This document shows positions 47,873 through 58,332 of a DNA stretch of 64,000 nucleotides, one piece after another; position 1 is the stretch's first letter; the number at the start of each line of letters is the position of its first letter. The DNA comes from Cornus controversa (lineage: Eukaryota; Streptophyta; Magnoliopsida; Cornales; Cornaceae). The stretch lies in the NCBI GenBank assembly GCA_026545225.1, contig CM048853.1, positions 16,184,755 through 16,248,754 of the forward strand. Reading direction: 5' to 3'. A model generated the notes under the pieces. It was given only the letters and a program-made list of their open reading frames with translations. It did not search any database and had not been told where the DNA came from. Made by a program: the position numbers and the translations under genes.

Positions 47873-48660
47873 CAAGCCAATCTTTGACATGTTTGTTTGT
47901 AATCTACTTGTCCTCCGCATCATCGAGCACTGCTTGTAGGGCCATCAAGGTTACCTTGAACTTGTCTACAAGTCCAACATCAAATTTTTGTTTGGAAAAG
48001 AAGTCTATATGATGCAGAAGCATCCGAGTCAGATGATGCTGAGTTGTCAGATAACACGTTGATGGAACTGAAATACCTTGAGTTGGCAGATTAGCGCAAA
48101 GATGGCAGGAAACCGTGACCTTGTCCCTAATTAGGATAATTTTGGATGCACTTCAGTATTTTGGCCATAACTTTGGCTACGGGTGTCAGAATCACCTTTA
48201 TGACCACAATTCGGAAAGCTTGTTTCGGCGCGCACGTCATGGGCACCAAGGAATGCTAGGTGTGTATTTTTTCGAGTCCAAAATCCACTATTTTTCTCTC
48301 CAAATCCCTAATTTTAGTTATTTCTTTCCTTTTTTAGTAATATTTATTTTGTTGATTAGGAAGAGATTTTGGGCTTGATTTGGGCCAGATTTTTGGCAAC
48401 TTCTTTCTTTTATTTCATATTTTATTTTGGTACGATTTTTGAAATCCTGCTATTTTTGGTAATGTCGACGAAGTTCAACTATATAACCCAGCTTGTGGGT
48501 TGATTCTAGGATACTTTTGATTTTGAATTATAATTTGAATACTAGAGACTTTTCTTTGAGTTTCTTGGGCAATTCTCGTGCATTCTTTCTGTTTATTTTC
48601 TATTACCATTAGCTTACAGAATAATCACTATTCTGTCTGGCGTCACTATGATCTTACGAG
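47873..48660. other. Unassigned AT-rich flank of the nest
   Basis: First DNA outside E1. The stretch 47873-48110 looks faintly like eroded coding sequence (FDMFVCNLLVLRIIEHCL in one frame) but I cannot assign it. 48140-48650 is T-rich with a non-coding, LTR-like look. No function proposed. Confidence 0.3.
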
Positions 48661-48694
48661 TAGCCACCTGATACAACACTTGAAGGGAGGCTGA

Positions 48695-48851
48695 GAGAAA
48701 TGCTCCACCCACCAAAAATTCAGCCATGTTATTTTCTTCCTTGGAAGGAGAGAGAGATAGAGAGATAGGGAGAATAGCTAGCTGTGAATGCCTGGGAGAA
48801 ATGCTCCACCCACCAAAAATTCAACCATGTTATTTTCTTCCTTGGAGGGAG

Positions 48852-48885
<34 letters not shown>
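48695..48885. repeat. Local direct duplication with GA microsatellite
   Basis: A block of about 75 bp starting GAGAAATGCTCCACCCACCA at 48695 recurs at 48796 (offset 101 bp) with few changes. Each copy runs into a GA-rich tract, the second being a pure (GA)n of about 30 bp. Confidence 0.85.
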
Positions 48886-48892
<7 letters not shown>

Positions 48893-49144
48893 AGCTTTGA
48901 GGAGTCTCTCATCAATGTTCAAATTTTCTAATCAAGGACCACAATGTAAAGCCTTAAACGGTGTAGTAAATTGCTCGAAAGTCTAATGCAGCTGATGTAT
49001 GTATTGGAGCAATAAAGCAAGAGAATAGAATACTAATTCTTCTACCCACAGAAATACCAACTATTTAGCTGGCTGCTTAGATGCATTTAACCCACTAAAA
49101 AAAAGGTCGTACACTGCTTAGATGCATTTCACCCACTTAAACAA

Positions 49145-49180
49145 GTTGTACCCAGTGCAAAAGGCTCCCACTTGAGGGGG
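49145..49180 (-). mobile_element. SINE 3'-end fragment
   Basis: On the minus strand reads GGGAGCCTTTTGCACTGGGT, the characteristic tail of a widespread plant tRNA-derived SINE (Au-like). The head of a related SINE is at 57722. Only a fragment is recognisable. Confidence 0.5.
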
Positions 49181-50007
49181 TCTCTATGGCTGCTACAACT
49201 GCAATAGCTATCCAAATGGCAAACTTAGAAATATATTTTTAAACGAATAGCATTTTTATTGGACCTTGTGGTGGAACCCAAGATTAACAAAACTTAAACG
49301 GTGGACATATGTGTATATCCCTTTGAAGAGATGGGAATAATAGGATTAAATACATTAAGTAGGCATCAATGAATAGGGAACAATGAAAACTCAAAATGCT
49401 ATGCTTCTTATGCACATGAAAGTAATATTGCAAAACCTCCTTTCCTTTGTGGCATGGTTGTGTTCAATTGCATGAAATTGGTATCTTCAAATTAGAATTG
49501 GAATTTGAGAAAATTTAGTTCAAAGTTTAAACTAATTTCTTTGGTTCTAATTTCAAGGCGTCTATTTTATGCAACCGAACGTACGATGAATGGAATCAGA
49601 CTTCTCTCCCGTGTCTTTTTGTCCTTGTTTTGTGGGTCTTTATATGTTTAGAGATTGGTGTGTTTGTGTATATGTTTAGAAAGAGAAAATCATTTGAACT
49701 TTGGGTCATATAATTTTGGTATGGTTCAAACCGTTCCATTCAATTTTTGGTTCTACAATGAGGGAACGAGAGAGAAGAAGAGAGAGAGTGTGTGTGTGTT
49801 TTTACACGTAAATTGTACTTCCATAAAATAAGGGTACGTTTGGCATTTAAATTTTTTAATTTAGTTCACTTCCAACGCTCCTAATAGTCAACTAAGAGGA
49901 GGGAGTGTTAGGGCAAGGTCAATTAAATCTCAGAAAAGATTGATCACATTTTTTACACAAGTTTAATCGATGTCAGAGCATTTCACCCTAAAATATTTGA
50001 CAAGGCT
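49181..50007. other. AT-rich background, nothing recognised
   Basis: No gene, RNA gene or clear repeat found; a short GA/GT tract lies near 49770-49800. Confidence 0.4.
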
Positions 50008-50410
50008 ACCTAGTGAACAAAACGAAAAAATAGACAAAACGAAACAATAAATGAATTACTGTTAAAAATTAATTTCTTCTCCTGGTGGCCTCACAACACT
50101 CTTCAATACTGCTAGAGAAATAGATTATGAGTTTCCCTACTGTTGTTTCTCATGCATAGTTAATATCCACAATCTAGGCACGGGACTAAATTACATTCTT
50201 CATCTCCACTTTAGATTCGAAATAAAGGGTGAACAAGTCATAAGCTTGAAGACACAGAAATTTGAAGAGTTTATGTTTTATTACATACTTCATCTCCACC
50301 AAATTTATTCTAAATATGGCTATTGAACAGTTCAACATACCGGTAAGCTTGAAGAGCTTAAGTACCTTTCATGAAATTTACTTTCTACCCTCATAATTTT
50401 ATTGCTGCAC
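50008..50410. repeat. Duplicated background block, copy 1
   Basis: Diverged direct repeat of 53846-54200. Shared stretches include CTCATGCATAGTTAA, GAGCTTAAGTACC-like and CTTTCATGAAATTTACT. A further short match links 51934-51965 to 54255-54290, so the duplicated region may once have been longer. Confidence 0.65.
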
Positions 50411-50520
50411 CACATTGGATGATTGTATGTTTGAAAGTTCTCAAGCCCGAAGATGGGCATTCATTCAACCCTTCAACATACTGGCAACCACTCCAAGAAA
50501 ACAAATCCCCATATAGAATA

Positions 50521-50967
50521 CTATAACCGCCTTGCAGGTTGGATTTCAAGGGCCATAAAAAAAATCATCATTAATAAAGGAAAGTATATAGCCAAATCTA
50601 CTAAACATGTAGTAAACTCAAATTTAAATACCATTTGTTCAGTAGAACAAATAGCATCAGTGCAAATGCAAAGCCAATTTACAACATTTCTCTCTACTTT
50701 TGTTATTATAAGTTCATGGTTTCGGGCCGTTGTGCCAGACATCATGTATAGTTCTAGAATCAAGGCATTTCTATTTGTCTTATACAGATTCCGTCCATGG
50801 GCTACCCAGTGACAAAAGAAACTGTCATAGTAATTTACATTGATTGAAAAGAGCATAGTGTCAGTTGAATCATCCATTGCTAATTCACTTGCAAGAGTGG
50901 TGAATGATGCATTCAACTTTGGTTTGGTTGAACTGCTAAGACTTATCCCAACTTCAACTAGTGCCAT
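50521..50967 (-). CDS. Unrecognised open frame, 148 residues
   Basis: Minus-strand frame starting MALVEVGISLSSSTKPK with a hydrophobic C-terminal stretch (LAIYFPLLMMIFFMAL). It is longer than most frames in this AT-rich background, but I recognise no domain and see no supporting splice or promoter context. May be chance or an eroded exon. Confidence 0.15.
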   Translation of the reverse strand: MALVEVGISLSSSTKPKLNASFTTLASELAMDDSTDTMLFSINVNYYDSFFCHWVAHGRNLYKTNRNALILELYMMSGTTARNHELIITKVERNVVNWLCICTDAICSTEQMVFKFEFTTCLVDLAIYFPLLMMIFFMALEIQPARRL

Positions 50968-51416
50968 TTAATCTTGTCTAAGCTAGGTCAACCAAACTCT
51001 AGCCTGTTCATGAACCTGACCATGACCTATTCATTACTTAATAATGCATGTTTATGATCAATGGACATTTTAAAAGGCATAAAATTAATACCCATGTTAG
51101 ACATAAACAACATGGTCAACATGCCTAACACTTGATACTTAGGCAATAGCCAATGTTATGCAAAAATAACAAGAGATTCTTAGTTCACTATGAATTCCCA
51201 ACCAACTTTTACTTTCCTAATTTAGAGGATATAAGAAAAGATATTAGATCAGCAATGCCTCATATTGATATCTCCAATGTTGGAGCCGACTTATCAAACA
51301 CCTTAGAATATAGCCGTTGAAACATACTCAATAATATCATATAACTTATGTGGTAACCTTGTGGACAGGTGTGAGTGGGTGGGTACGATGATAGACACTG
51401 GGCTGAGCTACCACAC

Positions 51417-51596
51417 TGACATGGTACAGAGTGCTCAATCCCACATCGCTTGGGTGTGAAAAAGAGGATGTGCTTATATGTAGTATGTTCTCTTCAATGG
51501 TATGAGACCTTTTGGGGTAAAACCCAAGAGTAAAACAGTGCGGACTCAGGCCCAAAGCAGACAATATCATACCATGTGTTAGAACGGGCTATTACA
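51417..51596 (+). mobile_element. TRIM-like LTR relic
   Basis: Contains CCCACATCGCTTGGG, GAGACCTTTTGGGGT, GCCCAAAGCAGACAATATC and ends GGGCTATTACA, the conserved blocks of small plant TRIM LTRs. The 5S-like block of Cassandra TRIMs is not present. Single copy, so a solo LTR. Start is approximate. Confidence 0.55.
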
Positions 51597-53845
51597 ACTT
51601 AGCCACTTCTAAACTTATATATAGAGATCCCAAAATATTTCAGTTTAATTTGAAATTTGATCGAAACACTCGTCAAAATTATATTTTGGCAAAGATTGGT
51701 GAACGGTAGGTGATGCTTCAATTTTAAATTGTCATACACCACATACTTACTTAACCTACTCATTGATTTCTCCACGCTAATATTTTTATATAGATTTTAT
51801 TTAAAAAGACTTATTTGGCAAGTCTCTAAAGGGGACGCATAATGCCAGCTTAACCATCTCCTGTTTTCTATGGTACAGTGAAATCATGCTCGGTGTTGCT
51901 TGATACTAAAAAAATTTCCATTCGATGCAAATTAAGCTTAAAACAACTTGCTTGGACTAGTACTAAGTCAGACAATACAATACGGGAGCGAGAGTCTTAG
52001 AGCGGGTGCGAGAAAGTAGCATAATCTAAAATGTGGTCAGAGTTGGAGCGTGCTATTTTATATAGAGAGATATAACATATGCAAGTATAAAAACACTTAA
52101 AAATGTGCATATGCTCCAAAGCCACATGAATCTTGATTTGGTTGCCTTCCGCTTTCCAGCTGCATAAATTATATACAGCAACTAATATACCATTGAGTGA
52201 CAGAGATTTGCCTGCTTCAAAAGATACTGGATACTTGTCCAGTAGTGAAGGAAGTCTCTTATTGGTAACCATAGTATTGGCAAAAGACACTAAAAATTAC
52301 CAGCATGTGGAGAATTGTATTAAATAAAAATACTTAATAATTGATGGATTCTAGAATTTCCATGTGTGCCTGATTGGCTTGTTGAAGCTAGGAAATTTGT
52401 GAGTTCATAAATCTTGCTGTCAAATTCGCAACGACAAGTAATTCACGTTGGGAAACGAAATAGAGTAGTACTCAATTGTAAGAGAAGGAATGGTGGGCTG
52501 GAAATGAAATGGGTTTTGGGAATGTCGGAGTGACTGGAATTGCTGATAGGATATGTTTGTAATCAACTATCTGTATTGAAAATGCGACTTACCGGATATA
52601 AATATATCTCCTCCGGCAACAATGCGAGTGTAATACTCCAGTAGATGCCTCATTCTTCAAGAAAGTAGGCGGTTTGGCAGTTAATTGGAGAACCATTGAA
52701 ATTCTAAAACCAATATAGGAAAGAAAAAGAAGTACGGAGTATTTCATTGTTTTTTGTCTTGTTTGGTTGTCATGGAAAACTGTGAGGTAAATAAAAAATG
52801 AAAGAAATAAAAGAGAGGACTTATATAACTTAGTAAGAAAACAACTTTCCATAGAAAGCAATAAGGAATTGTGAATAGGATCACGTGCAAAATTTAGAGA
52901 ACATTGAGAGGATTTGTGTTTAGGTGGGAACATGTAAAGAAATCAGAAACTTTTATGTCCATATGGATTCTTTCTTTACCTCTTGCCTCTTTTTTTTTTC
53001 CCCATTTTCCTTTTTCGTCTATCATTGTGTTTGAGAATCAAACAGAGACCTAAAGGTCATTAGCTGCAAAAGAAAATTATATTAGTCTAAAACAGTCCAT
53101 CAAATTAAGCCAGATTTATTATAATGTCGCCGATGAAAGCCTTATTAGAAGTATCATCTTGTGTTAAAATTGACTTTAATTTTGTATCTGCCAAAATTGA
53201 GGCACATACCCGGCTGAGAATCGAAGTTTCTCAGCAACCATCAATGTGGAGAAAATTGAGAGTTTCATCTAAGAATGGTAATAACGTGATTTGGTCATCA
53301 ATCTTTCCAAAGCTCCAAGAAACACATACCACTGGCATTTAGAGTGCAAGGAAAGTGAGGGGAAAGTTAAAACTTTGGTTGTGTTGTAGAGTGAAGAACA
53401 AGTACCAGACTGGAGTTGTGCGCTTTTCCCTGCACGAATACAAACCAGAGGAAACCAATGTGAGCATCACTGTCACTCTAAGTTTACAATGCTTTCTTCA
53501 TAATCAAGCTGTATATTGTGGATTCGGGAAGTCTTGGGCCAATCCTCCCATTTCTACCTTTGGCAAAGAGAGGGAGTTGGGCAGCCCCTTTTAGGCGTCT
53601 TATGCTAAGAGAGGTAAGAGTGGAGGGCAATAGCCACTCCTTTGGAAATTACTCCAACACTTGGTTCTTCATATTCACCGCCAATCAAGAATCTTCGAAG
53701 AGATGGGAATTTTTGCAAACCCCACCCATCTGGCCCTTCATGAGTTTCTCGCAATTAGAGATCCAAGGTGAACATCGTTTGGATGGCAAACCTCTGTCTG
53801 GAAATAATCCAACTTCTGGACACTCTTTTAACAAGCAATTGTACC
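51597..53845. other. AT-rich background, no gene recognised
   Basis: Short frames at 53124-53342, 53355-53594 and 53518-53892 are adjacent on the + strand with mixed composition (for example KNKYQTGVVRFSLHEYKPEE) and could be an eroded host gene, but I recognise no family. The remainder shows nothing. Confidence 0.3.
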
Positions 53846-54200
53846 TAGTGAACAAACAAGCAATTGATAACATGAACAAAAGAAATTTATAATACAAAAA
53901 TGTATGAATTACAATTCAAAGTTTCTTTCGCAGGTGATCTGGCAACACTATTCAATACTGCTGGAGACACAGATGTATGAGTATCTTCCCTGCTGCTGTT
54001 TCTCATGCATAGTTAAATATCCACAATCCAAGCACTGCATTAAATTACAAACTACATATCCACCAAACTTTCTAATTACAGAGCCTATTGGATAGGTCCA
54101 TTTCAGATTTGAAATGAAGCGTGAACAGTTCACAAGCTTGAAGAGCTAAAGTACCTTTCATGAAATTTACTGCATTCTGCCCTTAGAATTTTATTGTCCA
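53846..54200. repeat. Duplicated background block, copy 2
   Basis: Direct repeat partner of 50008-50410; see there. Confidence 0.65.
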
Positions 54201-54528
54201 TTTGGTAGAATAGCTGTTATTTTTCAATACTGGTATATTATGCATTTTGTAGAAATTGAGCTAAAAACAACTTGCTTAGACTAGTGAACAAGTGTGAATA
54301 AACTAATCGAGAAGACAAGCTTGGGCAATTAAGTACCTGGTCTGTCACAAAACTTGGAAAGGTACAAACAAAGATACGACTGTGTTATGTTGTTCAATAA
54401 TAATGAAACTACACAATTAGACAACAGAACCCAAAAAAAAGGTATAAGACGTGTAACTTGTGAGATATAGGCACGTGACTTGCCAGGCTTTCCTCCATTT
54501 ACAACGTCAGTTTCAGTTGGTTTAACAC

Positions 54529-54536
54529 AATACACC
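54529..54536. repeat. Target-site duplication of hAT element, left copy
   Basis: AATACACC, repeated exactly at 58211-58218. Eight bases is the hAT superfamily size. Confidence 0.9.
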
Positions 54537-55185
54537 TAGGGGTGCACAAAGAACTGGTGAAATCGGAACTAGAATCAAACCGTTCACTACGGTTCTGGTT
54601 TCAAATTTTAAGAACTGTTAACTACGGTTCCAGTTTCCCTTGAACTGAAACCGGAACCGAAACCGTTGGAAAATATATATATATATAATATATAAATTGT
54701 CACGCCCCGAAACCCGGACCGCCGAGACTCCCCCGGACCGACCCCGAATCCCGAGTGTGAACCTGTTCACTCAACCCCGTGAACAATCTCAATTACACTC
54801 ATACATTAGTATCAAGGTTTGATACCAAGGTATAACGCCCTGATTTCTAACTCTTGGAGAACTGAAGGTTAAACTGTCTATTTAGCCCAATAGACCCTCA
54901 TTACCCTCATTCACCATGGAAGCTTAACCCAATTCTTGCATATGAATGCACACAAATCCATCTTAACCAATCCCCATGGGCCCTATGTCGAATCACACAC
55001 CTTAGTGAAAATTTACTTGTCCACACTTTCAAGCCTCAGAACTTACTGTGTTTAAAATCTAAAAGTGACACTTACACCATTGGATAGAGAATCCAAAATT
55101 ACTCAAGTTCAAAAAACCACACTCAATTCCGATCTAGAACGAAAAAATTACGTCGAAACGAAGTTTTGAAAAATGCTGTAAATAG

Positions 55186-55440
55186 TAATTTCGATTGATC
55201 GAAATGGGCATCTCGATTGATCGAAATAAAATCTCGATTGATCAAAATTCCTGCGAACTTTTCACCCCCTCGGGACCCCAGACCTGCAATATTTCGATTG
55301 ATGGAAATGGGGGATTCGATTGATCGAAATTCCTTTTGTCTGGACCCTAAAAATCATCATAAATCATCACCCCTTCGCACGATCAAAATGGGGACTTCGA
55401 TTGTGCGAAATAGGCATTTTGCACGATCGAAATGCTCCCC
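55186..55440. repeat. TCGATTGATCGA palindrome array in solo LTR
   Basis: About seven copies of TCGATTGATCGAAAT-type or GCACGATCGAAAT-type units, resembling those of E2 and E6 although this LTR belongs to another family. Confidence 0.75.
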
Positions 55441-56212
55441 ACGGGACCTCCGACAACCCTATACATGGTTCATTTGGAGCCCAATCAACATTCTATCCAC
55501 CTAGAACCCCTCATACATGATTAATAACATAAATGGAAGGTTCCAACACCAATCTCACACTCAACATCACATTCATAATTGAATTCAAACACCAAAATGA
55601 ATCACACTCTTCCACAAACACCATCCATTCATAATGGAAACATCATCAAATGAATTAAGTGCCTCCATGGGTATTACATAAATTAAACTGTTGTCTTTCT
55701 ACACCCAACAAGTTTAAAATCCAATACATACATCTAAATTACATTTTTCCAAAATATAACCACAACTCAAAAATAAGTCACATGCCACAAGTAGGCATGG
55801 ATAGCCACAAAAATGCACAAAATCCAAAAGATAGCAAAGTGCTACTAGAATTCCACTTGGACACTCATGTCCCATCCGTCATCGGTGCCTTATCTTTAAA
55901 ATATTTAGAATAAAGGGGTGAGCACCACTGCGGCTCAGTAGAGATACCCCAACTGACATAAGTGCTGACCCGACACGACCTACATGGATGCATGTCACAA
56001 CATTTCACGTATCATTCAACATACATCATGTTCACTCACAACAATGCATATATATATATATAGGGATGCATTAAACACTCAACATACTTCATAATTCAAA
56101 TGAAGGCAATAATCATACACTTGTCTCTCTCTCAGACATGACCCGACATCCCAACATGATTCTTAACCAACCATGTGACCGAGACATTCTCCCCACACAA
56201 TTCCAACACTGC

Positions 56213-56470
56213 CACCGAGTCATCATATACTCCAAGGTGATTAGTTGGTTTTGGAATTCATCACCGAGTCATCACATACTCCAAGGTGGTTAAATAATTT
56301 ATCACCGAGTAATCACATACTCCAAGGTAATTAGATCGTCTATCACCGAGTCCTCAAATACTCCAAGGTGATTAGATAGTTTTGAAATTCATCACCGAGT
56401 CATCACATACTCCCAGGTGATTAAATCATTTTAAGAGTTTCACTGAGTCTTCACATACTCCAAGGTGAAA
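56213..56470. repeat. Six tandem units with inverted ends
   Basis: Units of about 40-48 bp, each with TCACCGAGTCATCACATACT then CCAAGGTGA. The TCACC and GGTGA ends are complementary, so each unit can fold into a small hairpin. Confidence 0.8.
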
Positions 56471-57721
56471 ATGTAACCCTTTCATACCTCCCCGTTTCCT
56501 CACAAAGGCCCCAATATATGCATTTCGAACATATAAACATCAAGTATTTAATTTCATGCGTCACAATGCACATGCTATTTGATAAAACACGTAGCATGCA
56601 TTCCATCTCCATAACACCGCACATATATTTACCTATATATGCAAAACCTAGCATAATATCCACATATGCTCACAAAATTTCACCTAAGCACATTTAGTCA
56701 TGCTTCACCAATGTGCACATTTTCTATACAAATATAACATGCATTTAACTCACTTACAACATATAACACATATATGTCCAATATAACACATTTCCACATA
56801 TATGCAAAAAAACTAGCATATAAGCATACATGCTCTCATTCTCTCACATTCTCATGCATTTGTCCCTCACATCATGCATACTAGGAGATACACATCTATT
56901 GCATACAAGAGACTCAAGAGAAGAATAAAAACACCTTATCCCACCCCTCTTACATCTCTAAAACATATAATACACAACCTTAGCTCACACCACTTCACCC
57001 GAAACCCTAGAATCGACAAGTAGATGAGAAAGAACACCCCTACCTCAAAAATGAAGGCCTTCCAAGCACTTCTCAAAATCCCAGCAATGTCAACCTTGCC
57101 AAACTGCAACTTTGATCGGTTCAAAGGGAAGCCCTAGCCGTCCCCTACGTATCTCCCTTCTTCGGCGGAACTTGAATCACACCCGAAGACCTCCAAAACC
57201 TAGAGAGAAGGAAGAGAGAAGAAGTGGGAGCAATATAGAGAGAGAAGCATCCGTGAGATATGAAATATCTCTGTAGATTTGACCATTTTAGGTCCCTAGA
57301 TCACGAAAAGACCAAAATACCCCTAGGCCACTTAACGCACCTTCCCGGACTCCTTTTTCGATTTCGAAAACTATTACGGTCTCGAAATCACTTCCTCTAC
57401 TCTCTAAACATTTCATCTCAGCCATTCTCAAAAATAAATATTTCCTAGAATTTTTCAGATTCCCAGACCCACTTAAGTCGCATCCCGGGCCCCGGTTTGA
57501 CTAAAAAGTCAAACTCCTCCAATTCTCCCGAAAACTTTCCAAAACCTTAAAAACACTTCCCAAACATGTTTTTCACACTCAAAACATGTTAAACACCACT
57601 CAAAATGCATTTATGGCAATTATAATGCGAAAAATGCAAAATCGGTCTAAATTGGTCACGGTCGTTACATAAATAAATGCTTATAGTTTCTCAATTCTAT
57701 TGTTCTATATTTATATAATAA

Positions 57722-57856
57722 AAGGTCGCACCTTGGTGCAATGGCAAGTGCCTTCGCCCAAAAGTGATAGGTTTCAGGTTCAAGACTTGGAAGCAGCCTC
57801 TCCAAAAATGGGGATAAGGCTAGCCGACATCTACCTCTTCCAGACCCCGCTCCTGC
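57722..57856 (+). mobile_element. tRNA-derived SINE (Au-like), 3' truncated
   Basis: Head GGTCGCACCTTGGTGCAATG, B-box-like GGTTCAAGACT at about 57778, then GGAAGCAGCCTCTCC, GGGGATAAGGCTAG and CCAGACCCCGCTCCTGC, all conserved blocks of the plant Au-like SINE. The usual GCACTGGGTACGACC tail is missing. It has inserted in the hAT element or was carried by it. Confidence 0.75.
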
Positions 57857-57970
57857 TTTAGATATATTATTCAACAAACCATAAGGCAAAAGCCTTTAGA
57901 GATATTATTCAAGAATCCATAAGGCAAAAGCCTTTAGAGATATTATTCAACAAACCATAAGGCAAAAGCA
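57857..57970. repeat. Minisatellite, 3 x 38 bp
   Basis: Units at 57857-57894, 57895-57932 and 57933-57970, each TTTAGAGATATTATTCAACA... followed by CATAAGGCAAAAGC. Begins exactly where the SINE similarity ends. Confidence 0.9.
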
Positions 57971-58210
57971 TTGTACAACTTTACTTGGGGCATAACCCAA
58001 GGCAAAGATGCAGAAAGTCCAACACCTCCTCCAAACACAAACAATATGAAAATTGATTATTGTTCTAAAAGGATCGGTGGAACCATAAAGAACCAGAACC
58101 GTAAAGAACTGGAACCGAACCAAACTAAACTCAAAAGTTCTGGTTCCAAAATTAAGGAACCGTTGGGATCGGTTTCGGTTCTACTAGGAACCAAACCGTG
58201 TTCACCCCTA

Positions 58211-58218
58211 AATACACC
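58211..58218. repeat. Target-site duplication of hAT element, right copy
   Basis: AATACACC, matching 54529-54536. Confidence 0.9.
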
Positions 58219-58261
58219 TAGATGTAGGGAATTTAAAAGGCTCAACAACATAGGAAACATT

Positions 58262-58316
58262 AAAATATGATATATATATATGTATGTATATATATATATA
58301 CATATATATATATATA
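58262..58316. repeat. (TA)/(TATG) microsatellite
   Basis: Alternating TA with interspersed TATG and ACAT units just outside the E6 LTR. Confidence 0.85.
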
Positions 58317-58332
58317 AACAACATAGACAAAT

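Larger units (their letters stand above)
54698..57669 (-). mobile_element. Solo-LTR-like insertion of 2972 bp inside the hAT element
   Basis: + strand ends TGTCACGCCCCGAAACC and GGTCGTTACA; on the minus strand TGTAACGACC...GGGGCGTGACA. TSD is TAAAT (54693-54697 and 57670-57674). Ends related to the 39267-43361 insertion but the interior differs. Contains a TCGATTGATCGA array (55186-55440), six tandem units (56213-56470) and, on the minus strand, a TATA-like TCTCTATATTGC near 57238 followed by a pyrimidine-rich leader. No internal proteins. Confidence 0.78.
54537..58210. mobile_element. Non-autonomous hAT element with nested insertions
   Basis: Terminal inverted repeats TAGGGGTGCACA (54537) and the complement of TAGGGGTGAACACGG (ending 58210), with subterminal repeats of GGTTCCGGTTC / GAACCGGAACC type in both ends, all typical of plant hAT elements. 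Exact 8-bp TSD. Without the nested LTR element it is about 700 bp and carries no transposase, so it needed one in trans. Contains a 2972-bp solo-LTR-like insertion, a SINE and a minisatellite. Confidence 0.88.

Noticed and set aside
51417-51596. Cassandra element with 5S rRNA sequence
   Set aside because: Conserved TRIM blocks are there, but the 5S-like internal promoter block is not.
57722-57800. tRNA gene at the SINE head
   Set aside because: Box-B-like sequence is present but no cloverleaf or acceptor stem can be drawn, and the downstream blocks match a SINE.
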